64,000 nt of DNA, from positions 51,654,398 to 51,718,397 of the forward strand of contig NC_092521.1 in assembly GCF_037038585.1 (NCBI RefSeq), read 5' to 3'. Each line of letters starts with the position of its first letter. Within the stretch, counting starts at the first letter, position 1. Both the position numbers and the translations under genes were made by a program. The notes beneath the pieces were generated by a model that saw nothing but the letters and a program-made list of their open reading frames with translations, was not told where the DNA came from and did not search any database. Shown in pieces: positions 39,227 through 51,417 of the stretch. The stretch is from Patagioenas fasciata (lineage: Eukaryota > Chordata > Aves > Columbiformes > Columbidae).

Positions 39227-40035
39227 TTCCACTAGACCAGGTTGCTCAAAGCCCCATCCAACCTGGCCTTGTACACATCTAGAAATGGGGCATCCACAAC
39301 TTCTCTGCTGATCTTGCTTCTTTTGATGCAGCCCAGGATACGGTTGACTTCCTGGGCTACAAGCACTCATTGCTGGGTCATGTTTTGCTTCTCATCAGCC
39401 AACAACACCCACAAGTTCTTCTCCTCAGGGCTGCTCTCCATCCATTCCCTGTCCAACCTGTATTTGTGCTTGGCATTGCCCCAACCCACGTGCAGGACCT
39501 TGCGCTTGGCCTTGTTGAACTTCATGAGGTTCACATGACCCCACCTCTCAAGCCTGGCAAGATCCCTCTGGATGGCATCTCTTCCCTCCAACATGTTGAC
39601 TGCACCACACAGCTTGGTGTCATCAACAAACTTGCTGAGGGTGCACTCAGTACCACTGCCCCTGTCACCAACAAAGATCTTAAACAGTGCTGGTCCTAAT
39701 ATTGATCCTGGAGGAATGCCACTCATCACTGGTTTCCACTTGGACACTGAGTTTTTGACTGCAACTCTTTGAGCTGTAACCAGTCAGCCAACTGATTATC
39801 TACCAAGTGGTCCATCTTACAGTCCATGTATCTCCAATTTAAAGACAAAGATGTCATGCAGGACAGTGTCAAGTGCTTTGTACAAGTCCAGGTAGATGAT
39901 ATCAATTGCTTCTTCCTTATCCACCAATGCTGTGACCCTGTCATAGAATGCCACCAAATTTATCAGGCACTATTTGCCCTTAGTTAAGCCATAGTGGCTG
40001 TCACAAATCACCTCCTTATTTTCCATGTGTCTTGT
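39227..40035 (-). mobile_element. CR1 LINE fragment, antisense, internally deleted
   Basis: Read on the minus strand, the element contains a 126-codon open piece (39367-39747) with G-I-P-P-G-S-I-L-G-P and the reverse-transcriptase catalytic box, here F-V-D-D-T-K-L instead of the usual F-A-D-D. It then has L-M-K-F-N-K-A-K and the N-M-T-Q-Q segment. After the I-K-R-S-K-I-S-R-like region near 39330 it jumps straight to the terminal V-D-A-P-F-L-like segment, so the intervening C-terminal part is deleted. Upstream parts near 39780-40030 are degenerate. No functional protein remains. Confidence 0.92.
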
Positions 40036-41707
40036 ACTGCTGTGCACTTTCTATGTGCATCTTGTACTGCTGTAGCTTTTGCCTAAGCAAAAACTGAGTA
40101 ATGAGGGTGTGATAGAAAGGAAGGGAGTCTGGGGCTGGGTTATTAAAGAGTGCATGGCAGGGCTTCTTTGAAATACATTTATATGAGCTTTACTGTTCTC
40201 TGTGCAATACTGCTTCATTCACAGCCACGGTTTTCCTTATAAGATACTTTCAGGTGCTTTGCACAAATGACATATAAGAATTGCCATTGGAGGTACAGCT
40301 TCTACTGGTACCCTTAAGAGTGTAGTGTAAAGCTCTTAGCCCCCAAAAGTTTACCTTTCACCCTTGCCTTACCATTTCACTTAGAAGACATTCTGAAGGT
40401 GTCAGCTAATGTGAAATAGTTTCTACTACCGGTACTGTGCAGGTGCCATTAACAGCCCAGTCCCGAAGAAGGCAATAATTCAATTCTTCAATTAATTGTA
40501 TTTACATATATAGAACTTGTTGCATTTCTAAACACAATTCCAGGCCATGTAAAGATGTTAGTGACATGTAATAGTTCACTGGGAGTTGCAGGTTTGCAGT
40601 GCTCAGCAAAAGGCAGTGGCTGTGAGTTAAAGCAACTGTAAGTGCTTTGCCCACAGATCCCTGTGGAATTAAAGAGCCATACCCAACTTCACTCCACTGT
40701 GGTCCTTCCATAAAAACATCTGAAAAGGGAAACTCCAAACCCCCTCACCTTTTCTCCATTTCTTACTAGTTCAAAAAATTTGAGTTTAATATCTCTCTGA
40801 CCTTTCGGTTTTATACCACCTAACTGGAGCAGAGAAGTTATTTTCTTCTTCAAGATGAGCTTTCCTTTCATTGCAGTCTCATTTAGGCGTAGGACTAATG
40901 CAGCACAGAACAGAACACCACAAGGATTTGACGTTTCGCAGCACAGTTCCCAGTAAACCATTCCTAAATTTGATAGCCATGCATCATGCATTCTGGGGTG
41001 GTTTGTCTCCTATCCTGTGGCATCTATGGAAATGGGGATGGATGATCCTGAGAAAGTATTTACTAGAGGTTTAGCTATTTAAAACAAATGCAGACTTTGA
41101 AAACAGGAGGAATCATTGGACATTACACTTCTCTTCACATCCTAATGTAAGTTTATGCTTTTAGCCCGTAGATCAATGCTTGAGAACTTCTGTCATCTTT
41201 CTAACGCACTCCAGTTACTGTGCTGACATTACCTGGTGCTGTGTTCTGGAACAGCAGTGCACACTATTGTTCATTAAGAAAAAAATATGAGGAAAACTTG
41301 TGATTCAGCTCTCCCTACTGCCTCTTCTTCCCTCAGGAAAATCAAGGAAGGACATCAACTATATTGAGTGGAATGACTAGCAGTATTGTTCACTAATCAA
41401 AACTAGAAGAGGGGGAAAGATTTGCTTTGAAGGACAGCTTTTGCTCAGTTGCAAAGTCTCACTTGATTACCTTGTTCTCTGAGGATGAGTAATGTGGTTT
41501 TAATTATTTTTACTTTCGTTCAAGGTTATTAATCATCTTCAAACTAACAACAACTACAGGAATCCACTAGTGTTTTGTGTCATTCACTGTACATTTTTTT
41601 TTTTTTTTTAATGTATTTCATCATTTAAGTGATGCTGGTTTCTACATGCACTGGTGGAGACCATCACCCAATGACTACTATTCTGGGAGGTGGCACAGGA
41701 ATTCAGG
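40036..41707. other. Intergenic DNA between two CR1 copies
   Basis: No gene is supported. A short poly(T) run lies at about 41588-41609. The 100-codon minus-strand frame at 40689-40991 has no recognisable feature. Confidence 0.55.
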
Positions 41708-43292
41708 AATTCACAAAATCACAGAACGTTAGGGATTGGAAGGGATCTCAAAAGATCATCTAGTCCAACCCCCTGCTGGAGCAGGAACACCTAGATGAGG
41801 TTACACAGGAAGGCGTCCAGGCGGGTTTTGAATGTCTCCAGAGTAGGAGACTCCACAACCCCCCTGGGCAGCCTGTTCCAGTGTTCTGATACCCTTACTG
41901 AGAAGAAGTTTCTTCTCAAATTTAAGTGGAACCTCTCGTGTTCCAGTTTGAACCCATCACCCCTTGTCCTACTCTTGGTAGTCACCGAGAAGAGCCTGGC
42001 TCCATCCTCGTGACACTCATCCTTTATATATTTGTAAACATTAAAAAGGTCACCCCTCAGTCTCCTCTTCTCCAAGCTAAAGAGACCCAGCTCCCTCAGC
42101 CTTTCCTCATAAGGGAGATGCTCCACTCCCTTAATCATCTTTGTTGCCCTGAGCTGGACCCTCTCCAGCAGTTCCCTGTTCTTCTTGAAGTGAGGGGCCC
42201 AGAACTGGACACAATATTCCAGGTGTGGTCTCACCAGGGCAGAGTAGAGGGGAAGGAGAACCTCTCTCGACCTACTAACCACCCCCCTTCTAATACACCC
42301 CTGGATGCCATTGGCCTTCCTGGCCACAAGGGCACAGTGCTAGCTCATGGTCATCCTGCTGTCCACCAGGACCCCCAGGTCCCTTTCCCCTACGCTGCTC
42401 TCTAATAGGTCACTCCCCAGCTTATACTGGGACCTGGGGTTGTTCCTGCCCAGATGCAAGACTCTACACTTGCACTTGTTATATTTCATTAAATTTTTCC
42501 CCACCCAACTCTCCAACCTGTCCAGGTCTTGCTGGATGGCAGCACAGCCTTCTGGTGTGTCAGCCACTCCTCCCAGCTTGATGTCATCAGCAAACTTGCT
42601 GATAGTACACTCTATTCCCTCATCCAAATAATTGATGAATATATTGAATAATACAGGCCCCAGTACTGATACTTGAAGCACTCCACTAGATACAGGCCTC
42701 CAACTGGACTCTGCCCCATTGACCATGACTCTCTGGCTTCTTTCCCTCAGCCAGTTCGCAGTCCACCTCACTACCCGATCGTCCAGACTGCACTCCCTCA
42801 GTTTAGCTGTAAGGATGCTGTGGGAGACTGTGTCAAATGCTTTACTGAAGTCAAGGTAGACCACATCCACCACTCTGCCATCATCTATCCACCTTGTTAT
42901 GTCCTCATAAAAGGTGATGAGGTTGGTCAAACATGACTTCCCCTTGGTGAAGCCATGTTGACTGCCCCTAATGACCCTCTTATCCTTGATATGCTTTGAG
43001 ATGGCACCAAGAACAAGTTGTTCCATCAGCTTCCCAGGGATGGAGGTGAGGCTGACTGGCCTATAGTTACCCAGGTCCTCCTTCTTGCCCTTTTTGAGGA
43101 CTAGAGTGACATTTGCTTTCCTCCAGTCCTCAGACACCTCTCCTGTTTCCCAAGACTCGGCAAAGATGATGGAGAGTGGTCCAGCAATGACCTCAGCCAG
43201 CTCCTTCAGCACCCACAGGTGCATCCCATGCGGATCCATGGATTTATGGATGTCCAGATTGCGTTGTCCAGATGTCCAGAATTTCTTCAGCT
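41708..43292 (-). mobile_element. CR1 LINE, 5'-truncated, near-intact reverse transcriptase C-terminal part
   Basis: This is the longest CR1 copy here. Minus-strand ORF 43239-42340 (299 codons) covers much of the reverse-transcriptase domain: [32 protein letters not shown] (about 42820-42860) and the catalytic F-A-D-D (bases 42583-42594). It ends at an in-frame TAG (42342-42340), and the same frame then continues to 41791 for another 183 codons through [13 protein letters not shown] and [10 protein letters not shown]. The end has the CR1 tail, seen on + as CACAAAATCACAGAACG. The endonuclease and 5' region are absent (truncation near 43290). This is a dead but comparatively young copy. Confidence 0.95.
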
Positions 43293-46200
43293 AAAATCAC
43301 TCTTCATAGAGGCTAAATACTAGGCTCCCCTGAATCCATGACAGAATTCATCAGCAGAAATCTGCTTCACACATTAATGGCATTGAGTGTTCAGAGGCAT
43401 AGGAGGTGTTACTCCTGAGTAGTAAACCTCCACCACTGGCAAAAAATTGGAATCAGATTTACCAAATGTGATCATCTGACTCCACTAGAGTAATTAGGAT
43501 CTTTGCCTTTGATATTGGTGGGGTCAGGTATTTCTTTTATTGCTATTCTGGTTTTTAACTGTGTGCTCCTAAGGAAGTCACTAATTTGCTGTATTTCATA
43601 CTGTACTGGGTTAAAAAAAAAAAAGTAATATATTAATAAATATATGCCTTATAAGAGCATTGTGAGATTAGTAGTAATGCTTTTGAATGGAAGTTATTAC
43701 ATAATTCATAATTGTAGGATATTTTATAAATATTAAGAACATACAGTAAGTATGAGCATGGCATCAGAAGTCTACATGCAGTTTGTGTTTCATTTAGAAA
43801 AAAACATGTTTTTTCCCTACAGTTATGACATGGAAGTTTAGAATAACTTACTACTGAACAAATATTTGCCCCTTCCATAAATAGAACTTTATACCCATAT
43901 TCTAGTATTTACCTTGTAGTTCAGACTCTGAGGTAATTACATAAAAATATTCTGCACTAGAAATTGGGGTAAAGAAACAGAGACCACGTGGAAATGAACA
44001 GTACATCAAAAGCAATCTCTGGCTCAGACTGAACTGGTAGAACTGATTTGAGGAGATAAGGTCAGGAGGTACATTCAAAACAGAATTATTTGCTTTCCAT
44101 AGAAGAGAGATTTGAATAAATAATGTTCTTGACAATGGCTTTCTTTTAAATGTGATTAAAATATTTTTCCCCCACAGGGAGGTAAGTGAAACATGTAAAC
44201 GTATCTCTCTGTGGAATCCTTATTAAAAAAACAAACCAAACCGACAAAAACCATCCTCTCCTCGCCCAGTCAAAACAAAACCCAAAAGACAAACAACCTG
44301 TAATTTTTAGCATTAGATAATAAGATAGTTATTTCTAGAATTTCTTGCTTATACTTCTTATCTACTGTGTTTCAAGGCAAATTCTTGTCACCATCAGATT
44401 TTAAATCAGAGAAGCTAACTAAAGTTCTTTATCCAATGGTAAAATATTCATTTCAGATAGTTAAAACTGAGACTTAGAGGAAAACTGGTTTTGCTGTAGA
44501 GTAAAATATGTCAGAGAATCACCAAATTATATGCAGTTAACTACTTTTTTTTTTTTTCCTGAAGACTCATATGTGCAGTCAGTAATATACTTGCACTTGG
44601 TAGCAAGAAAGCCCCAGCAATGGCAATTTCACTACAGAGAAAAATATATTGAAGTTTCAGAATTTTAAACATAGCTACAGAGTATCATATTTTATTATTG
44701 TGTTTTTACTGTTGACAAATCCATTTACCTCTGGAGATTCAACACAAATTTGGTGGTCAAAAGAGAAGGTTCGGTCTTGCAATATCTTGGCAACTTCTGG
44801 TTGTGTTGAGCTCTGTAAACTCCTATGAAATTCAAAAAGGACCAAAAGCAGCAGTATTTACATAATGAGCTCTACAGATACGTACCTGAGATTACAAAAT
44901 CACATCGGAGTTTCTGTAGACAATCTTCATTTCTAATGAGGAAGGTCAACAAATCTAGTGCAGTTCTGTCTGAAGTCAGTGAGAGTCTTTCCTGTGACAT
45001 TACAAATGTCAGAGACCAATTTCTGACATTACAAGAGGCCGTGACGAACATCCAGTCTGACCTTGGCATAAAGCAGGGCAAAGGATGGCTCAGTAGCTTT
45101 GGATCTTTTAGAAAGACAGCAAGCCTGACTTCAAAGATTTTCAAGTAATGGAGATTGTAATCGCATTCCGTTTAAGTGATTAATTACCTCAGGTGTTACA
45201 GAAATACATTTTATTAGAAGGCAGAGATGGAGCAGGCCATAAGGCTACACACAGGAAATTCTTTGTGCTATCTTTATATATAAAAACTAAGAATCACCCA
45301 TTTCCCTTTAGGCTGAGTAGACCCAAGTACTTTATTGAAAGTCGAATTAATTAAAAAATGTTTAAAAGCAGTGACGCTGCCTCATAATTATGGCTTTGGC
45401 CCTTAGACATCCTTCAGTGGGTCATGTCTGCAGTTCGGTATTTATTTCATGCTCTTTGATTACAGCATGTTTCAGATCCTGGGAAGCCCAGAAGCCAGCA
45501 GTTAAAGGTGATTGAGTGCTAAAATATCCCCTGGTCTCACACAGCCACAGAAGCGGCTGTCGCTGTGGGCTGCTGACGGAGAAATCCAACCCACGGCCTC
45601 ACTGGGGACAGCCGCTGTGCAAATGTCCCCACGCTTTCTGCGAGCCCATTTACGACAACAGCCAAAAAAGCATGTGCTGGCTCCTGGCCCCAGTGTCTGG
45701 CTCATGATCTGTGTGTCTGCTGTCCAGTCAGCTCCCAGTACAGAGGCCAGCACACCTAGCTCCCTGGTCTCACCCCACACCCTGTGTCTTCCTAGAGCTA
45801 TGCAGCTGGCTGAGCAGGGCCCCCCCTGAGCTGCAAATGGATGCAGGAACTCTCCCCATTGCTCGCTACACACAAAATACACTAAGCCACACAAAGAGCT
45901 CCACACTCAGGGTAATTTTGGCTGTGGCCAGCATGGTCTGCAGCCCCACAAAGCAGGAACAGCACTGCAGGGTGCACAAGCCACCGAGGACAGGCTTCCA
46001 TGCCTGACCAAATGTCTTTTCTCCTTTCCTTAGTGAGAAAGACTTCATTATTCTCACATCACGATATGCTGTCCTGATTGATATTTACTGGGCTCTGCAT
46101 GACCCATGTCTATTGTCTTTAACATGGTTAATTGGAATTATTGAGCAGTGCCCGGCTCTGGCAGGCTGGGGTTCACCCCTGTTGGGATGGTACTCACCTG

Positions 46201-49200
46201 CCCGCCCTGACCTGCTTCTGCACAGCCTTTCTTCCGTCAGACTGAATTAAGCTGCGCTGTCAAGAGCCAGGGACCCTTCAACAGTTTTCCAGCGCAAGCA
46301 ACACCAAATTAGTGTTTGGTAATAGGTTGCACACTGTTTTGTAATAAGAAAATATGGATGATTCTATTTATTCCCTCTCTCTCCTGCGATGATAAGAAAT
46401 GTTCTAATTCATTATTAATTTGTTCCAACTATTTCTGGTAAATCTAAACTATGAATAACTTTAGCTACGCCATTAGCAGTACCTCAGAACTACAGATGGA
46501 TTTTACGTTCTGGACACAGGCACATGGCAGTCCCACTGTTTCTAAAGCTGTACCCAAAATTCTGTCACATTTGGGTACAAAACCAGTACTTGCCATTCAC
46601 ACTGGGTTACAGCTGCATCTAGAGCAACCTGGAACACAAAGATACTGTGGCCATTATTTGTCCAGTATAAATTATTGTAGCTTGGCAGCATTCTGTGAAA
46701 CTTTGTGTATTCAATCTGCTTAAGGATTTACCCTCCCTTGAACACTGGAGCAAAGGAAAATGAGAGTTGGAATAGACCTATACCTGCTGCCAGCACAGAA
46801 GGCTTTTATTCTGTGTGGCAGACTAGCAAAATGCAATATTTAGTGGCAATTTGTAGGTTGCTTGCTTTAGTGCATAGTAGGCCTTTGGAATATTAAATCT
46901 TCAAAAGGTGATTTTTTTGGTTGTTGTTTGGCCTTTCATAATTTATTTCTCTACTTTTCATATATAAATTTTTGACTAAAGAACAATTGCCAGAAAGCAT
47001 AAAGAAAAAAATTTTTATTCTCTTGTAGAGTATGAATTTACTTGGGTGAAAGATGGGAAATTATAAATGTATCTATTGATCATCCAAGGAAATTATCTGT
47101 CACATGCATAGTGTGGTGGTACCTTCTTGTGGAACTGAGTCCACTGTTTGGTCTTTCATTCATCCAGAAAATGCTTTTCTTGCCTTTGTGTTTGAATGGG
47201 AATGACTCTGCCTTTGCCTTTGTGTTGTCATAGTCATCTGGCTTTGTTTACTGAAAAGGGGGAGGAGGACACCTACCAAGTCAGATCGAACACTAAGCTT
47301 CTGTGTGGGCAATCCCGCAAGACGCTGACAACCCACTGGTCTTGTCTCTCATCATAAGCAGTAAGCAGGGGCAAGAACAGGATGACTGCCCTGCTGGTGC
47401 TCCCATGCTGCTACTCTGGTAAATATTGTCCTGCCTCCTCGCTTCAGAAAAGGAAAAAAAATCCAGCATGTTTCCTCAGAGTGCTTATACTTGATAATTT
47501 TTTTAAACTGTTTTCTTGAAAATATAACTAAGGTGATAAAAGGCAGCAAGGAATTATCTGGAAGTTCCTCACAGAGAGTTTGCTAATGCTTGGTGGTCAC
47601 CTGTGGAGAGGCTGGCAAGGGTCCTGGCCACCAGGCGAAGTTTGCCTCTCTCATGTCTTGAGGTAATTGCAATCCCAGGACTGTCCCTGGGTGTTACTCT
47701 CTATTTTTTCTATAGTTTGTACCTCCTTCCCAGAACGTCCCTGGGTGAGCAAGCTGTCTGGATTACAGCTTTGCTCCATCGGTCTGCAACACACATGAGA
47801 AAGCACACAGATGTGTCTGCTTTCCACAGCGTGCCTAAACATTTTGCAGCTTTTACGTAAAGAAAGCACAAGAGGGAATGGTTTAATAAAAGAAAACCAG
47901 CCCTGTGAATGAAACACTTCAGCTCTCTGTGGCCCTGAATTGATTTCAACCTAGCCTCTATGAGGAAAGCAGGGCTTTCCCGTCTCTGCCGTGGGTGCCA
48001 TATCTCAGCTGGAATTTATGAGATGTTCGCCAAGCCCTGGCTTCCCCTGCTTGAGTTTTAATAACTTCTGTTCTTCTGCAAGGCAATCCCTAATTAGCCA
48101 TTATCAGATGACCACAGCTACACCTGTGTGACTTCATGGATGAGCTTATCTCCTTTCTGACAAGTCCATCCCTCCTAGGAGCTAGCTCTCAGAGAGGAGG
48201 AGGCTGGAAAACCAAGAAAAGATGAAGGCTGGTGTTATGTTCATAAAGCTGATCCAGATGTGTACTCATGAGCAGACTGGTCTGCAATGGGTTCCCCATG
48301 CCATTCCACTAACAAAGGGGGTCTGGCCAGAGAAAATAACAAGATAGATGATATATCTGTAGTATGTGCGTGTGTAAGAAACAGCAGGTTGGCAGCATTG
48401 TTTGCTTTTGAGAAAGAAGAGTTCATCCTTTTCTATATTGGCAGAAAAATGTGTGCCCTTGCATGATAAAACTACATATTCCAGGTCTGTCAGTCTTCCA
48501 GGTTCCTTTTAAAATATGCAGCTAAGGTGCCACATACTGAGGAAATATGGATATAGTGGCTGGACATGCAACAAGTGTGCATGAGATATCATCCAGCTCT
48601 ATGGACCAATACAGTTCCTGACAGTTTGATAGATTACTTGTGGCATATTTAGAAAATATGCATAAATATGGAAAAAAAAAAAAATAAAAGGAGGGGGAAC
48701 ATTCTGAGGAGTGGAAGAGATACCCATCATAGCACATGGTAAAATATGTTTCTTTGAAATAAACCTATGGCAGTAGATTTTAGAACAGTCAGTCCCAGTC
48801 AGGCTTAACAAGGCTCAGAGGATGTAAGCTCCCCTAGAAATATCCATAAAGTTATAATGCTCTAGTTAATAAAATAGATATTTAAAATAGCATAGTTAGG
48901 TAAATTAAAAAGTCTAATTTAAGCTGGTAGGAGAAAGATGAAGGAAATCCTGCCAGTGAAAAAAACTACTTTTCTTCATATGCTGCCTTAGGAGTTTGTC
49001 TTAGAGGCAAGTATTATAAACCTTATATCCCTCTCAGCCTTGAAATGACAGAATTACCTAGAAATTTACTTGTACACAGAGACCAGATTTAAACTTTTAC
49101 TTATTCAACCTAAACCGCAGTCATGTCATATGCATATTCCCGTTGCACACGCATACCCGTGAAGCAGACTGAAATGCTATGAGACTTTTATTGGCATGCA

Positions 49201-49620
49201 TTATGTGTGAGTTACTCACCCTAAAAGAGATCTTAGAAGCTGTGATTTTTTTTCAAACGATCCTGACATCCCTTCTGCGTGTGCAGTGTCACCGGGGTGG
49301 CACCGGGTCGCTATGCAGGGTCTGGAGCTCCAGGTTTATTTTACGGGAATCTGTATCTCTGTGCTGCTGATGCCCAGTGTTTTAGGCATCCTGGTACTTT
49401 CTGTGAGGATCTCGGGGAGTGGGGAGGAAGAAGAGGAAATAAGGCGGTGTAAATACAACTAGCTGAAATAGTTTTTCTAAAGTGAAAACAGCCACAGCTT
49501 TAAAATATGTTGCCCGTGATTCAGGTCTATTTGGCAAGAGGGTACATTTCTTTCCTGTTCTTCAGGCTGAGTATGTCGTTCAAGCCTACAAACCGAAATT
49601 ACCTACACAATCCCTGACAT
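43293..49620. other. Intergenic DNA upstream of ADCYAP1
   Basis: About 6.3 kb with one isolated 107-codon plus-strand ORF (listed separately) and an A/C tract at 44224-44300. A mildly GC-richer block at 45.5-46.0 kb has overlapping frames on both strands that I reject as genes. The segment 47.94-48.18 kb looks like a conserved non-coding element candidate. No CR1 or RNA gene was seen. Confidence 0.5.
44825..45148 (+). CDS. Hypothetical 107-residue protein, unrecognised
   Basis: An ATG-initiated frame of 107 codons ends in TAA at 45146-45148, with an in-frame stop just upstream (44816-44818). The predicted peptide is basic at both ends and looks helical in the middle (V-L-S-E-V-S-E-S-L then V-R-D-Q-F-L-T-L-Q-E-A-V, with heptad-like spacing), followed by W-L-S-S-F-G-S-F-R-K-T. 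It is less repetitive and better balanced in amino-acid composition than the other small frames. I do not recognise the family. There is no CpG island, no obvious poly(A) signal nearby and no convincing splice acceptor in frame. It could be a chance ORF, the last exon of an unannotated gene, or a remnant of a retrocopy or transposon. Function unknown. Confidence 0.2.
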   Translation: MKFKKDQKQQYLHNELYRYVPEITKSHRSFCRQSSFLMRKVNKSSAVLSEVSESLSCDITNVRDQFLTLQEAVTNIQSDLGIKQGKGWLSSFGSFRKTASLTSKIFK

Positions 49621-49669
49621 GCTTGTTTCTAGAAAAAAAAAAACAAACAACAAACCGGCAAAACCACAC

Positions 49670-50080
49670 CGTATTTACACCCCAAAACGCCACAGCCCCC
49701 AAAGCCCGCTGCTGGCAGCGAGGGAAGGCAGCGGGCAGCCCTTCCCCGCCAGCCGCTTTCACAGCCGGGAGCCCGCCGGGGACCCCGTGGGGGTTCTCCC
49801 GAACCCTCCCCAGCCGGGGAATGGGGCACCCCCGCTTTCCCCGCCCGATGGCGGCTCCGCGGCGGCGGCCGCAGGCGCGCTGATGACCGCGAGGTGGCAC
49901 CCTCCGCTCACGGACGATCCGCGCTGGCGCAGCGCTCACCGCTCCCCGCGCTCCGCGACCGCGGAGCGGGGCAGCGGCGGGTGCTGCGCCAGCGTCCGCC
50001 GGTGGGGAAGCCCATAAGGTCCTGCTGCGTCCCGAGTCCTGTCCCCCACCCCTGCCCGCCCCGGCATCGCCGTCCGTGAC
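49670..50080. promoter_or_regulatory. CpG island upstream of ADCYAP1
   Basis: An abrupt GC- and CpG-rich block, separated by an AT-rich gap (50.08-50.38 kb) from the next one. Its 5' edge abuts an A/C tract (49632-49660). Overlapping frames on both strands (up to 165 codons) are open because of GC content and are not accepted as genes. It lies about 2.4 kb upstream of the ADCYAP1 start codon, so it could be a distal promoter, an alternative first exon or an enhancer. Confidence 0.6.
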
Positions 50081-50379
50081 CATTTCTATGGAAGTAATTC
50101 ATTCACGTTAAATTTCCTTTATCTCCGGAAAATATTGAAACCTTAAATGACCATAATAGGAGTGTAATTGTATGGCGTGTTTTTTGTTGTTGTTGTTTTT
50201 GAGAAATCGATTTGGGCTCAAATAACTCATCTAAGCGTGTTACACCAAACCCATTCAGATAGGAAACAGGAGAACTAAATTATTGCTGCTTCCTGAACTC
50301 TCTGCTTATGATCCCAATAATTAAAATGTGCAGTAATGGCTCCTGTAACCTGTATTTCTTTGGGTAATTCTCGGAAATG

Positions 50380-51200
50380 AAGGGCTGGTTTTCGGCAGCT
50401 GAGGGAGGAAAGCGCGGAGACGAGCGCAATAGCAGCGGCCAGCAGACGGCTGGTGGTCCGCTCCCGGCGCTCGCATCGCTTGGGACAAAACAATCCCAGC
50501 GGCTGGGAACTCCCCAGAGAAGGGATTTCCCTGTCAGTCCCTCCGGCAAATCAACTTTTTTTTTTCTTTTTCTTTTCTTTTTTTTTTTTTTTAAGTATTT
50601 TTTTCTTTCTTTCATGGCGATCCTCTTCCCCCCCGCTCTGGCCAGCGCTAAGAGTGGCACATCTGTCTCTGCACAAGGCGGAGAAGGGAGAGGGTCGGGC
50701 CAAGGAGGGGGGAGGAAGCCGCCCCCGCCGGCCCCGGGCCCCGCGGCTGCAGCGCATGGGACCCTCCCCGCGGGGCGGCCGTGGGACCCGTCCCCCCGCG
50801 CCCCGCGGCTGCAGCACACGCGGAGCGGTTACGGAGCTGCAGGTTTCCCCGGGGGGAGCCTCGCGTAATGAAAACAATATTAACAATCCTTAAAGAAAGA
50901 AAAAGGAAAATAAAATTAAAAAAAAAAAAAAAAACACACCAAACACCGGGACTCGGGAAAAAAAAAAAGGCTCTCCTATCCCTAAATAGGGGGCTCCGCG
51001 CCGCGGTTGCTCCGCCTGTGCGCTCAGCGCCGGGCAGCTCCGCGGAGGCTCGCGCCCAGCGGTGGCTCCGGGATCCGGTGTGGGTGGGCTGGCCCCGCGG
51101 AGAGACGCGGAACAAAGCTACGGGGGAGTCTGCCAGGTCCGGTGACCTCTACCCCATCCCAAACCGCCCTCCTCCACCTCCTGGTCCTTTCCCACGGCAG
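50380..51200 (+). promoter_or_regulatory. CpG-rich ADCYAP1 5' flank with T- and A-tracts
   Basis: GC-rich DNA interrupted by a pyrimidine tract (50555-50613, nearly all T) and an A-rich tract (50891-50970). The block merges into the ADCYAP1 promoter region. No coding exon is supported. Confidence 0.55.
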
Positions 51201-51417
51201 GTAAAACTTGACCGTGATGAGCGTCCTTTTAGGTTTGTGGGATGGGTTGTGGGCGTTTTCTGTGTGTTGCTGTTTGGTTGTTGATTTTTTTTCCTTTTTT
51301 TTTTTTTTTGGGGCGGGGGGGGAAGTGTGAGTTGGTGTTTATGAGAAGCTTTATGACTCCTCGTAAGCTCATCTTTGAGGACGACACAGAACTGTGTTCC
51401 TTGAGGAATTGGGGTGG

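Noticed and set aside
38834-39235. 133-codon plus-strand frame
   Set aside because: It runs into the antisense CR1 element at its 3' end and has no recognisable features.
45502-45906. 134-codon minus-strand frame in a GC-richer intergenic block
   Set aside because: It overlaps plus-strand frames of similar length and has no recognisable motif or splice context.
49586-50083. 165-codon minus-strand frame in the CpG island upstream of ADCYAP1
   Set aside because: It is mirrored by plus-strand frames and its end is a translated poly(A)/(A/C) tract. There is no domain.
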